In this document: one piece after another, positions 12,413-23,622 of the stretch
Numbering within the stretch: the stretch's first letter is position 1
Layout: the number at the start of each line of letters is the position of its first letter
Source: Vigna angularis
Lineage: Eukaryota > Streptophyta > Magnoliopsida > Fabales > Fabaceae
Length of the DNA stretch: 64,000 bases
Assembly: GCF_016808095.1 (NCBI RefSeq)
Contig: NC_068976.1
Location: forward strand, 13,611,001 to 13,675,000
Reading direction: 5' to 3'
Translations under genes and position numbers: made by a program
The notes under the pieces: model-generated
Database searches by the model: none
What the model was told of the DNA's origin: nothing
The model's input: the letters and a program-made list of their open reading frames with translations, nothing else

Positions 12413-15400
12413 CATAAGGTAACATATATAGCTATGAATATGATGTGAACAGGGTTCTTGAAGTATGTCCACAACTCAAAAACTTAAGAAAGTTAGAGAG
12501 ACAAGAATAAAGGTCGGATCTATAGAATTGGAGAGCTTGTCATAAATTTAAATTAGGTGATAACCACATATATAATATAGGTTCAACTTTTTCTCACGAT
12601 TCATAACAGATGATCCAACTCAAAGAACAATCCAAACTTATACGAAAGACAATGAGAAACTTAGGAAAACAATGCAATTATTACTTAGTGTAGTCCTTCA
12701 TTTCCTTTCCATTGATGCTCAGTGTGCATTTGAAAACCAACAACAAAAAAATGACCAAGAACGATGATGATCATGATTATGCTAATTGTTAGAAACTTAA
12801 AAATCTTTGACTTCATTTTAATTATGTTTAAAATTTGTTTATAGTATATTTAATATAATATTTATACAAATAATATTTTTTTTTCTTAATTTAGAGAGAA
12901 ACAATATTGCTTTATTTTTAGAAAAATGTGATTAAATTGAATCAAAGAAACATATACACGGACTAAACTGAAATCAAGACAATAATACTTGATATTAACA
13001 CTAACATGTGGCAGTATCCTTCCACGTGTCATTGACAATGTCACGTGTCACACTAGGACCTATACAACAACAAGTTTTACAAAAAAAAAATTAAAAATTT
13101 AAAAACAAAACAGATTAACATTGTTAGTACTTTTTTTAAAAGAGAAGTTAATTAAAAGACTTTTTCAAAAGTTATGACGCAAACTTTTTAAAAAACAGGA
13201 ACTAACTTGACACATTCCCATAGTGAGGGTCATCCGAATAATTAAGCCTACAAGTAACTTATGAAGAAGTTTGTAATAAAAAACTCCAGAACAGGAAAAG
13301 TCACCGTGACAAATTTATAAATAAAATAATTTTTTTATGACAATTATGTGGGAACCATAGTTAAAAATAAAACAATTAAGAAAAATAATGACGGTGGATA
13401 GAAAACTATTATTAACCGTTCTTAAAGTGAAAAACAATGATAGTTGAACAGAGAATCATAGTTAAAAGTCGAAAAAAAGAAACAACGATAATTAGATGAT
13501 AAATCATCGTTAAAAAAGTTCTTAAAGTGATAAACAACGATGATTAGACATAGAGTTATCGTCATTTGTGTAATATGTTTAAGAGAAATGCTCATTCTCT
13601 CTCACTTCTTCTCTCATTTTGTCGTTATTATCTAATTGTCCTTGTTATTGTTCCATGCTGATGAAAGGATCAATGAAAACATCGATGAAGAATCTCAAAC
13701 TCATATCTTTTTATGTTGTTGTTTATTTGCTCATGTTTCGTGATTATATTTTTCTCGTCTCCTCGTGCCTCCGTCGTCGATAGACAAAGCCTCCCGTATA
13801 CTCTACAATTTGTGAAATGTTTCCACCTCCCATTTTCATTGTGAAATACTTTTTTTATTATACTGAATAAATATTTTTTAATTGTAAATTAGATAAAATG
13901 TGAATTTTTATTATATTAAAATATATTCTAAAATATTAAAGAATTTTCAGTATCTTTTTATTTTTTTAATTTCTTTTTTGTTTTTACTTAGGAAACAATT
14001 TAAATTAAAACGATAATTATAAATATTTCAAATGATGATTGTAATCATCATTGATTACTTTCAACTTACAACAATAGCTTTATTAATAACAAATTATTGA
14101 CCATTATTAAAAATATCTTTTAATTATTATTAAGTGTTTTATCTGCAATAGTACCTATTTTCATTACGCATTTTGTAATAAAAAGTTTTAGATAAAAATA
14201 TAGTATGATAAAGAAATATATAAAGAAAATAACCATGTAAAATAAAATTAACATTCTTGTTTTCATTTTTTTCATTTTATTTATATTTATGTTGCTTTAT
14301 TTTCTTGTATTTCTTACATTTTTTTGGGATTCTTCTTTTTTTGTCTTCTTAATTAATTAAAAAGACAAAAAGATCAAGTTTGATAGATGCTAACTCGACT
14401 AATGTTGGAACATTATTTTCAACTTAAAAGTCCAAACTAACTTTATCCGCCAAGATCGATAACCGTCACGCCAGCCTGACAATCCGACTTCATTAAAAAT
14501 TTTGAAATCTAGTGTGATACTTCATATTAATATTATTTGACTTCATTAACATTGTTTGAGTGTCCGAAAACCTTATAACTTCAAAATTATTTCAGTCCAT
14601 TTTTATGTAGATTTTTCAAGTATATTGGTTTTGATGTAAATTTCTCAAGTATATAGTTTTCATTAACATAAGATTATAGTTTTATTAAACATCAAGATAA
14701 AAAAATGTTAATCAATGTATAATTGTAAATATTACTTTTTACTAATTTTTGTTTTTATTTCTGAACTAAGACCAAATTAAATATACTTTTTAATCGGTAT
14801 TTTATATTCTATTACTATTGAAAGGAGAATATAATATGCATTTGTGCATTAATTGAAATTTTCCTCTTACCATGTAAGATGGCCTACTATCTTTCCATTT
14901 CCAATTAATGAAGTATTAGTTATTTAACCATTATTTACAACACTTAATACACATATAAACTTTTCTATACATTACCAAATAACTAATAGTGTATAAAATT
15001 TGTATATATTTTAGAATATTCAACAAATTAAAGTGTTTAAATTCACAGGCTACAATAACTTAGGATAATTCTAGCTTTAGGCTAAGATCCACACACATTT
15101 TTTTTAAATATTAAAAAATAATGATAAATTGAAGGTGACAAAGAGTCAAAGACCACAAAAGCTTGTTAGCTTTCAACAGATCACTTCAATTTGCTTTTAG
15201 GTTAGCTTTAGACAGCTATATACGTCTAACAAACACAGCATATTCTTTTGTCTTTCTGAAAGTGACACATAATGTGACATGAAACATAATTGTGATATCA
15301 AGGGCATGTTTGAAAAAAAAAATCCTTGTTTTCAGCTGTTTTATAAAATAAAAAAATATAGTCATAAAACAAATTGGGCATGCTTAACAAAGTATTTGTT

Positions 15401-16606
15401 TTGGGAATCTATTTTTTAAATAATTTTATGTTTTTTACGTATTATATTAATTGTATTGCATTTTATGAAGCAATAAACTCAAATCTTCATTAATTTTTCA
15501 TGTTCTATAACCTAACTATAATCGGGATTTCAATTTTTTAGAAACACAAAAAAGAAATCATAACATGGTATCTTTTAACTAGATTAACACTCCAAGTTAT
15601 GTAATTTATTTCCAGTATACAATATAACATAAAAATGTATAAAATAAAGGGAACTAGCTAAAGCAATTAATTAAGTAAATAAACATATAAATAAATATAA
15701 ATATATGGAGACCATATATTACTAAAAAAAGTCATGTCAAATAAACTTTGTCATAAAGTCTCATTATTTATTACAACTATCAATTACCCTAAAATTAGCT
15801 ACTTTAGTCCCATCATAATTATTCTATCTACACATTAGAAATATTGAGGTTCATATTTATGTATTTTATATATCATATTCTACCACCAAGTCCTAAGTTG
15901 TCAAAGAAATAATATTATAAGTGTGAAAATTTGAATCACAACAAGAATGTAATAATTTTTAATGTTCAAGTTCAACCAATATTTCTCAAAAGAAAATTAA
16001 CATATATGGGAGCATGAAGCTTAGCATGAAAATATTTTTATATACTAAGAATTATAGAAAAAGAGCCAATAAGGAATAATACATGTAAAAAAAATACTTC
16101 TAGAATCAAGATTCCAATTGACCATATATTTTTAGTTTGTGGACAAGGAAGAGACAATCGAGTTATAAGTAAGATAAAAGATGGAAACCAAATTATAAGT
16201 AAAATAAGAAGAGACTTAATGGATTTTTTAGAAAAGTCTTATATCACCTTGTATTTGAATAGAAAAATATATACTTTTCAGGAAATTAAAATGTATTGAG
16301 GTTGTTTTCATTATGTTTTATTTGCATTAAAAAAAATCAAATTTGTTAAGTTTTAAATTTCTTTGGACATAATTTTCTAGTCACACAACAAAATAAAAAT
16401 AAAAATAAAAAACTATTAATTCAATCTTGTAAACATCGCCAACAGATAACTTCTAATTTTAACTAAAAAATCTTGTTGATATTTACTAAAAAATAACTTT
16501 ACTGATATTAATTGAAAAAATTCTAACAAGGATCAACTGATAAATATAAGGCATATGTTGGTGGGCAAATACTCTAACAATTTCAACTATAAGATATTTT
16601 TTTATA
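12413..16606. other. AT-rich intergenic region
   Basis: No gene is visible in 4.2 kb. Positions 13370-13560 hold a degenerate repeated motif (AACGATGATTAGA...ATCGTTAAA), probably the edge of an old transposon. Positions 13023-13049 hold two G-box-like sites. The rest is A/T runs with no recognisable structure. Confidence 0.55.
13023..13049. promoter_or_regulatory. Paired CACGTGTC (G-box/ABRE-like) sites
   Basis: CACGTGTC occurs at 13023-13030 and again at 13042-13049, 19 bases apart. This octamer is the core recognised by plant bZIP and bHLH factors. No gene lies within 3 kb, so a regulatory role is unproven and chance or transposon origin is possible. Confidence 0.3.
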
Positions 16607-16718
16607 GGCTTAATAGGTTATTTAGTCCCTAAGTTAAGAGCTGAATTTCCATTTAGTACCCGGTTTTAAAAATGAAGACATTAGGTTCCCAAGTTACGAA
16701 AATTGTGTAAATTAAGTC
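16607..16718 (+). repeat. Left terminal inverted repeat of the MULE
   Basis: Begins GGCTTAATAGGTTATTTAGT and pairs with the reverse complement of 22315-22426. Similarity fades after the common AATTAAGTC. Confidence 0.92.
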
Positions 16719-17065
16719 ATGTTCGTTAGGATGGTAGCAACGACGTTAAAGGTTAAAAGATGTGGCAAATTATTTATCCAACGTGGCAAATGCACATATT
16801 TTAGGTTTGGCCAGGTATGAAAATGTCCTTTTTATTTGGAAGAACCAAATGCATACAAATTTGGCCCAACATTTTAATCTCCAACGAGCTTAGGGGAAGG
16901 AAGTGATGTGAAGGTTTGGAGCTGAGGTGGGGTGCCCTAAGTTGTTCGTCCTAACTCAGTCTGTGAAGTTCGTTGTTTCTGAGGTGGGTGCCCTAAGTTG
17001 GGTGGTTGGGATTGAGGTGGTTTTGTAGGTGTCGAGGAAGCAATATTGTGTGGTTGGTGGAGACA

Positions 17066-17532
17066 ATGTCAATGAATCAATGCTCGTCTTGCTCATGGGG
17101 GACCTCACGTGGTGGTTCATCAGGAGGAATGGTTGGTAGCCAAATATGCTACTGTGGAGAGCTTGTCGTATTAAGAGTCGCAAAAACTGTTAAGAATCAG
17201 GGGAAGCATTTTTGGGGTGCCCTAATTACAAGGTATTTTTTGTACGTTGTGTTTTGATTTTGGGGTACATTAGTTCGGTTTATCCTGAGATGTTTTGGGT
17301 TGGATGTTTTGAACAAAAGAGTCGAAACGAGGAAGTGCGAGGATGTAATTTCTTCAAATGGCGCACTGAAGATTACATAAATGAAAGGGATAATACAATT
17401 GGATGGCAAAGGAGAAAGATAATTTGTTTGGAAAAATCACTTGTGATTTGTCAGAGAAGGGAGATGGTGTTGTTGGAGTTTTTATGTTTGATGGGGTTGA
17501 TTAACATCATCTTTGTATGTATTTTGTTTTAA
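17066..17532 (+). pseudogene. GRF-type zinc-finger protein carried by the MULE, frameshifted
   Basis: From the ATG at 17066 one frame gives a Ser/Gly-rich start followed by ICYCGELVVLRVAKTVKN and GKHFWG. A second frame then gives GCPNYK and later GCNFFKWRTED. Together these are the conserved Cys/His pattern of plant zf-GRF domains (C-x-C ... HFWGCP ... GCNFFKW). The frame changes inside TTTGGGGTGC (17211-17220), where one base appears to be missing. An intron with a donor after CCTAATTACAAG (about 17230) probably separates the last block. Small GRF proteins of this type are often found inside plant MULEs; their function is unknown. The break makes this copy a likely pseudogene. Confidence 0.65.
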
Positions 17533-18128
17533 TTTTGTTCTAGTGGTGTTTGATGGGGTTATAATGTAATGTTTGTTAGTTAATGAAGATTGTGGTTGTA
17601 ATGACATTGGTCGTGTAATGAGATTTTGTTTCTGTTATTGTTCAAGTCAATGTTATGTAATTTACATTGCCCTGTCATTGACAGCCAGTGAATGTTATGA
17701 AGTGAATGAACATCACATAAAATTATAGACTTCCTTGATTTTTCATCAGCATAAAGGTATACAAACCATCAATATTAATAATGTGTTGAAAGCATCAATA
17801 TTGACAAGGTCTACAAAGTCATTAAACATCACATAATAAGCTGCCAAAACATCAATTTTAACAACCTGGCAAACATTGCAGGTTATAGTTTTAGAAGATA
17901 AAACATCAGAGCTGTTCCAAAATGATATCATATTGATGATTAAAGATCACTTAAGAAATTACATCATAGATCATCCATAATACATGAGATCCAAAATATA
18001 GTTATATAGTGCAAAATACATCACATCCAAAATAATATTGAAGGTCAAACATGACTTGAATATGTCTTAGCAAAACTACTTAAAGTTGAAATTACATATC
18101 CAAAATACAAGTCAAAGTTGAACAATTT
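17533..18128. other. MULE internal non-coding sequence
   Basis: This 600-base spacer lies between the 3' ends of the two convergent MULE genes. I see no gene or clear motif in it. Confidence 0.5.
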
Positions 18129-19391
18129 TTAAAGTGTTGTTGCAGTGTGATCGGTCTGGGGTTCTTCAGTAACTTGACTTGGTTGAGTGGGTTGTGGTAT
18201 AGCTTGGTGGTCTTCTTCTTGAGTAATCTGACTTGCTTGAGTGGGTACTGGTGTAGCTTCCTGGTGTTGTTGTTCAGTTGGTTGAGTGGAGTGTGGTGTT
18301 GCTTGCTGGTGTTGTGCTTGAGGGCAGTTAGTTCTTCTATGCCCTAGTTGCCTACAAATGCCACATCTCTTTGGGATTCCAGTTTGGCCAAGTTGTGTAT
18401 CATCCCTTATTTGTTCCCAACTCTCTAGTCTTCTTTTTTTTCTTGGTCTACCTGGCAACACCCTTTTTGGAGGAGGCAAAACATCAGCATATGAAGTCCT
18501 TTCCCATAGTTCAGGTCCATTGACAGGGAAAATTAATGGAATGTAAGTTTCTTCATAAGTTGAGGTTCTAAACCAAATTGGGATGTAGTCTTCTACATTG
18601 ATGTTTAAAAACCTCATGGCAGTCAGTGCATGACAACAAGGTATTCCTGTTACAGTCCACTTCCTGCAGCTACAATCTCCTTTCTCTACATCAACCACAA
18701 ACTTTTCAGCAATATTGGAAGTATGGCTCATCTCAAAAACTTGCATACTTGACCAACTGCCAAAGTATTCAAAAACAATATTAGGAAGAAATTTACAATG
18801 GAATCGGTCAAATAGAAAATGAGTAAGTGGTTTTGTAGTTTACTTACTCAAGTATCCAATATTGTGTCTTCTGTAACTCCTTGTGTAGTCTCTTTTGAAT
18901 TTTGGGACAAATGTGACCATGAAACAACCTTATCTTCTCTCTATTGGATGCCCACCTCTTCATCAGGTAGCTACGAATCTCTTCCAACATTGTTATGATT
19001 GGTTTTCCCCTAGCATCTAAGATGACGCTGTTAAAAGCTTCAGATATGTTATTGACAAGTGTGTCACAAACAGGTGTTCCTGAAAATCTTGACCTAGACC
19101 AAAATCTGCAACAAGAGAAACTTAAGTATTTGTAAAAGGAATATGCATTCAGCCAAATATGAAATGTAATGTGAACTTGAAATGTACTTGCATTGGTGGA
19201 ATAGTTATCAAGTATTTAAAGGCCTCTTCGTTGACTTCCTTGATTTGTCTCATCACTGATTCCCAAGCTTGGGGGTGTGTTGTTGTTGCTGCCTTCCATA
19301 GTAATTGTCTGAGATTTATGCCAGGATATTTCTTCCTAAAATTTGTATAAATGTGCCTTACACAGAAACGTTGGTCCACACCAGGTAAAAG

Positions 19392-19394
19392 TTA
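19392..19394 (-). other. Premature TAA in the MURA catalytic region
   Basis: Exon 3 begins GLLPAIQ, then TAA, then LLPGVDQRFC in the same frame. A GAA-to-TAA change would explain it. Confidence 0.8.
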
Positions 19395-20639
19395 TTGTAT
19401 AGCTGGCAGAAGTCCCTGTCACAGTAATGAATGAAAGTCAGTTTTATATTGGGATGGTGAACATCCATAATCAATGAAAAAGTACTTATTTACTTACTTT
19501 CTGTTGATCTGACACAAAGGTACACCTTGAACATAATCCCCCTTCTCCAAGATCATCAATTAACCATTCTAAAAACCATGTCCATGTTTCCTTATTCTCT
19601 ACTTCAACAACAGCATATGCCAAAGGTACCATCTGGTCATTACCATCTCTTCCAACAACAGTTAAAAGCTCACCTCCATATTTGCCTTTTAAAAAACATC
19701 CATCCAAATGTATAATAGGTCTACATGAGACAAAACTGTCCTTACATGCTTTGAAACACACATAAATTCTTTTGAATATAACCTTATCCTTATATCGTTC
19801 CACACTCAATTTCATTGTTGACCCAGGGTTTGACCTCAGCAATTCTTGTGCATAATCATACAGTCTTTCATATTGTTGTTTGAAACAACCATCAATGTTG
19901 GTTGTTGCCATTGCTTTTGCCTTAGTTGTTGTAGACCTTGAGACACCAATGTTCCATTTTTTAGAAAACTTACTGTGTAGATTTTTCAGATTTATATCTG
20001 GATTTGCTTTCATGCTCTTCTCTAATTTGCCACTTAACCATTTCGAGGTAACTAAACCAATGTTGAATTCTCTACTACATGTATGCCTGTTTATGATCTT
20101 CCTTAGTTGCCATGTACTTTGGGTACTCCTATATGCACAGTATGCATACCATGGACATTTCCCTTGTGAACCACAACATTTAACACAAATTCTTCTCTTG
20201 TCATTCTTAGAAATCTTCAACTTCCTACCATTACACTCCATAAGTTCTAATTGCATCAGTGAAATCTTTTTTTTTCAGGAAAATAGGTCCCCAGTTGCCA
20301 TTTATATTCTTTCATACTTACATACTTACAAGCTTTGAGAAGATCCCAAAATCTCCATTTCGGGGACTTTCATCATCTGAGTCATCACTTCCATATATAC
20401 TACCACAACTATCAGATTCCCACTCACTATCAGATAAGCCCCTAGCCTGTGCATGGAAGTTTGAGGTAGTGCATCCACTTCTTGTACCCATTTCAACAAA
20501 CCCATTACCTTCGCAATTTTGTTGTTCAAGTTGTTCATCAACATCCACAAATTCATCTTCACTCAAAGGAGCCTCTTCATCAGACCCTATCCAACTACTA
20601 AAATCAAACTTCTCCTGCACTTCGTCAGCACCTTCTGTC

Positions 20640-21130
20640 TCACGGCCAACTTCACCAACATCTCCAACTTCAGCACCTTCAGCACCTTGTCCAACTTCAC
20701 CATCATCACCACCTTCACCCTCTTCTCCAAGTTCAGAAACATCACCACCTTCACCCTCTTCTCCAAGTTCAGAAACATCACCAACTTCAGCATCTTCAGC
20801 ACCTTCACCACCTTGTCCAACTTCACCATCATCACCACCTTCACCACCTTGTCCAACTTCACCATCATCACCACCTTCACCCTGTTCTCCAAATTCAGCA
20901 ACATCTCCACCTTCTCCCTCTTCTCCAACATCTCCAAATAAACCATCTTTTGTCTTATCACCATCATGTCCAACATCACCAACTAAACCATCTTCAACAC
21001 CTTCACCTTCACCATCCTCACCACGTTCTTCTTCAACCCCTTCAACAAGTTTACCTTCACCATCCTCACCACGTTCTTCTTCAACCCCTTCACTAAGTTT
21101 ACCTTCACCATCTTCACCATCCTCACCTTC
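20640..21130 (-). repeat. Acidic-repeat minisatellite in MURA exon 1
   Basis: Short imperfect units encoding GEEGEGGDVSELGEEG-like peptides repeat many times on the minus strand. The codon-based repeat also leaves the plus strand open for about 900 bases as a Ser/Pro-rich frame, which is a by-product. Confidence 0.85.
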
Positions 21131-22314
21131 TTCACCAACATCATATTTCAACATATTAATATAATCAGGTTCGGATACCATGTGAACCACAAACAAATGA
21201 GCTTTACCATTCAATAACGCAATGCTCACGATATGCATTGCTCCTATGTCATCACTTAACAATTCCAACCTATCTTCTAATACACGACCACCTAGGGAAT
21301 ACCACAACTCCTTAATATTTCTATATCCCATCTCCTTTAGTATGGCCAAGATTTCAAAATAACTCCATCTATCCGTGTCAACGACCAAGGTACTGGTTTC
21401 ACCTCCATGGTATCTAAATGACCCATCATTCAGAAACTTACCCCCATGGTGAAACACTACCTCAATATCAGGTTCAGTCATTTTGTTTATTTGACCAACT
21501 ATTATATGCCTATATAAAACAAAGTGTCAGAATACATGCACTTGGTTAATGACCTTCACATGCATCTACTATCACTATTTAATGACCTCCACATGAATGT
21601 ACATTGTAAACATGCCACGTTACTAACAACTATGACACATGTAGTCATACAAAAGTAATCACACACATTCAATGTATCACCTACAACATTCCATCTTGGC
21701 TTAAACCTTAAATCAATATGCATCAACCACAACTTAAACAACAACCACACAATCAACAAAACCATATCCAAAATAGTACTACGCACTAACAAGACAAAAG
21801 CAAAAAAAGTCCCCACTAATTGGGGACCAGAACCAGACAAACAGTACCACTACAAATCAAACGTTATTAGGGGACCACAACACAACATAGTAAGGGGACA
21901 AGAAGACAACATACTTCCATGGGGAAAGCAACTACATAAAAAACTCATAAAAAGCGTACCTTGGACCTTTTCGCTTCGAACAACTATCACTGTAACGTCA
22001 ATCCTTTTCGCTAAACAATCTCCTTCACTAACCCTTTTCGGTAACAATGTCCTTCCACACCGTCAACCCTTGCACACCTTCAATCCTTCGAGAACGTCAA
22101 AAATCCCCAATCTATGACCTCACTTCTCTAATCTTTTCATTCCAAGATAAAGAAACCCTATATTTTAATTTCCCCAATTTGATATAAGGTTTTTTTCCTT
22201 TTCCCTGCCACGTCAAGTAACCTACCCCAAGTCATTGCCACGACCACATTTCTTGCACACCTCACATCCACACTCAGGTCAACGTTTTCAATTTTAACGC
22301 CGTTAAACGATGAG

Positions 22315-22426
22315 GACTTAATTTACACATTTTTCGTTACTTGGGAACCTAATGTCCTCATTTTTAAAACCGGGTACTAAACAGAAATTCAACTCTTAAC
22401 TTGGGGACTAAATAAGCTATTAAGCC
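22315..22426 (-). repeat. Right terminal inverted repeat of the MULE
   Basis: The reverse complement begins GGCTTAATAGCTTATTTAGT. About eight substitutions separate it from the left repeat across 112 bases. Confidence 0.92.
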
Positions 22427-22435
22427 TTTTTTATA

Positions 22436-22790
22436 TTAATGTTAACTATAAAACTCTAATTTACATTAGTAAAAAACAGTAAATTGACCATAAAATTCCT
22501 AACTAACTAATATTGATCGCTTCTAATCTTAGTGGAAAAAAACTTAATTAATTAAATGACTTGAAGATCAATATGAAAACCTAAGAAACGCTAATCCAAG
22601 ATCAAAATTTAAACATATACAAGCAATGATAAAACATTTGCTTAGTTGTTTCAATGTTCTTTTCACAATGACAATAACAAGGAACCACATAAAAACACTT
22701 TTTTTCAAAAATTGATCTCAATGATGATGAGATTATGCATGGGATTCCAAAAAAGGAGAAGTTTATAGGAGGGATGAACTAAGTCCATAT
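22436..22790. other. Spacer between the MULE and the copia element
   Basis: About 350 bases of AT-rich DNA without a gene. The last five bases (CATAT) are the left target duplication of the copia insertion. Confidence 0.6.
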
Positions 22791-23276
22791 TGTAAGCAAT
22801 TCTTTAATGTTCAATTGAATGAGAAACACACACAAGATCTTGAATTTTCATGATACTCACTATTCTCTCATACATAGTAGAAAAGAACTTACCTAGATCC
22901 ATTGCATAGTTTCTTCCTGTCAATGTTCTCCCTTCTCTTACTCCTCTTTAATGCTTTCTTGATGATATAGAAATCAGAGGGATGTCACAGTTTCTTTTCT
23001 TTTCAGAGAACATAATCTTTCTTTCTCTTTTTTCAGAAACTTAACCTGTCAACCGTAGTCAAACCTTTTCCCTCTTTTATGATATTTAATCAACTTTAAT
23101 AAAATACCAAAATGCCCTTTATTGAAGTGAGAAGAGAGGGATTAATTTTAATAACTCTAAAATAATCCCTATAACTTTAATACATTATATTCTAATAATC
23201 ATCACATTAGAATCTGTACATCAAAGTTATACTTTAAATTACATGAACCAATCTTAAATATTAATATAAATTAACA
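22791..23276 (-). repeat. 3' LTR of the copia element
   Basis: 486 bases, TG...CA ends. It differs from the other LTR by roughly 20 substitutions and a few short indels. Confidence 0.94.
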
Positions 23277-23287
23277 TTCTCCCACTT
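23277..23287 (-). other. Polypurine tract of the copia element
   Basis: AAGTGGGAGAA on the minus strand, immediately upstream of the 3' LTR; it primes plus-strand DNA synthesis in this family. Confidence 0.85.
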
Positions 23288-23622
23288 GGTTCATGTGCTG
23301 ACTTGAAGATCTAAAACTAAACTTTAAGTGCGCACCATTCATTAGAATTATCAAGTCATCATCCTTATATGAATTGAAATGATCCGATCATGGCGGGAAA
23401 AAGTCATGAACGACAAGATTCCTTCCATGTATCACATAATCAAACCAACTCAACATAACTTTAATCAATCTTTTAACTTTCATGTCTCTAAAAGAGATAT
23501 AACATGTTACCACAATCAATAATTCATGTATATAACTTAATGTGGATAACAATAGAATAAAGAGAAACATAACTTTAATTGAATTCACAAGTGTCATTAC
23601 AGTATATAGATAGATAACATCA

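Larger units (their letters stand above)
18129..21481 (-). pseudogene. MURA-type MULE transposase with disabling mutations
   Basis: Five exons can be traced on the minus strand: 20330-21481, 19498-20265, 19188-19415, 18848-19105 and 18129-18756. In order they show an N-terminal PB1-like segment (about 100 residues), a long acidic Gly/Glu/Asp repeat zone, a DNA-binding block (RICVKCCGSQGKCPW ... HTCSREF), the MULE catalytic domain (LDGCFLKGKYGG ... GRDGNDQMVPLAYAVVE), a SWIM zinc finger (CSCRKWTVTGIPCCHA), a CCHC knuckle (CGICRQLGHRRTNCP) and a Gln/Thr/Pro-rich tail. The enzyme would cut and join transposon ends in the nucleus. Two lesions are visible: a TAA at 19392-19394, where relatives have a glutamate codon, and a frame change near 20226-20240 at the start of exon 2. 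The rest of the frame is clean, so inactivation looks recent. Confidence 0.85.
16607..22426 (-). mobile_element. Mutator-like element (MULE) with long TIRs
   Basis: The ends are inverted repeats beginning GGCTTAATAG and matching over about 112 bases with around eight differences. The flanks carry an identical 9-base duplication, TTTTTTATA, at 16598-16606 and 22427-22435; nine bases is the Mutator signature. Inside are a MURA-type transposase on the minus strand and a GRF zinc-finger gene on the plus strand. The element is structurally complete, but both genes carry disabling changes, so it is likely immobile unless another MULE acts on it. Confidence 0.93.

Noticed and set aside
20259..21164. 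Long Ser/Pro-rich open frame on the plus strand
   Set aside because: It is the mirror of the acidic-repeat part of the MURA exon on the minus strand. Codon-phased repeats keep both strands open, and the minus strand has the recognisable domains.
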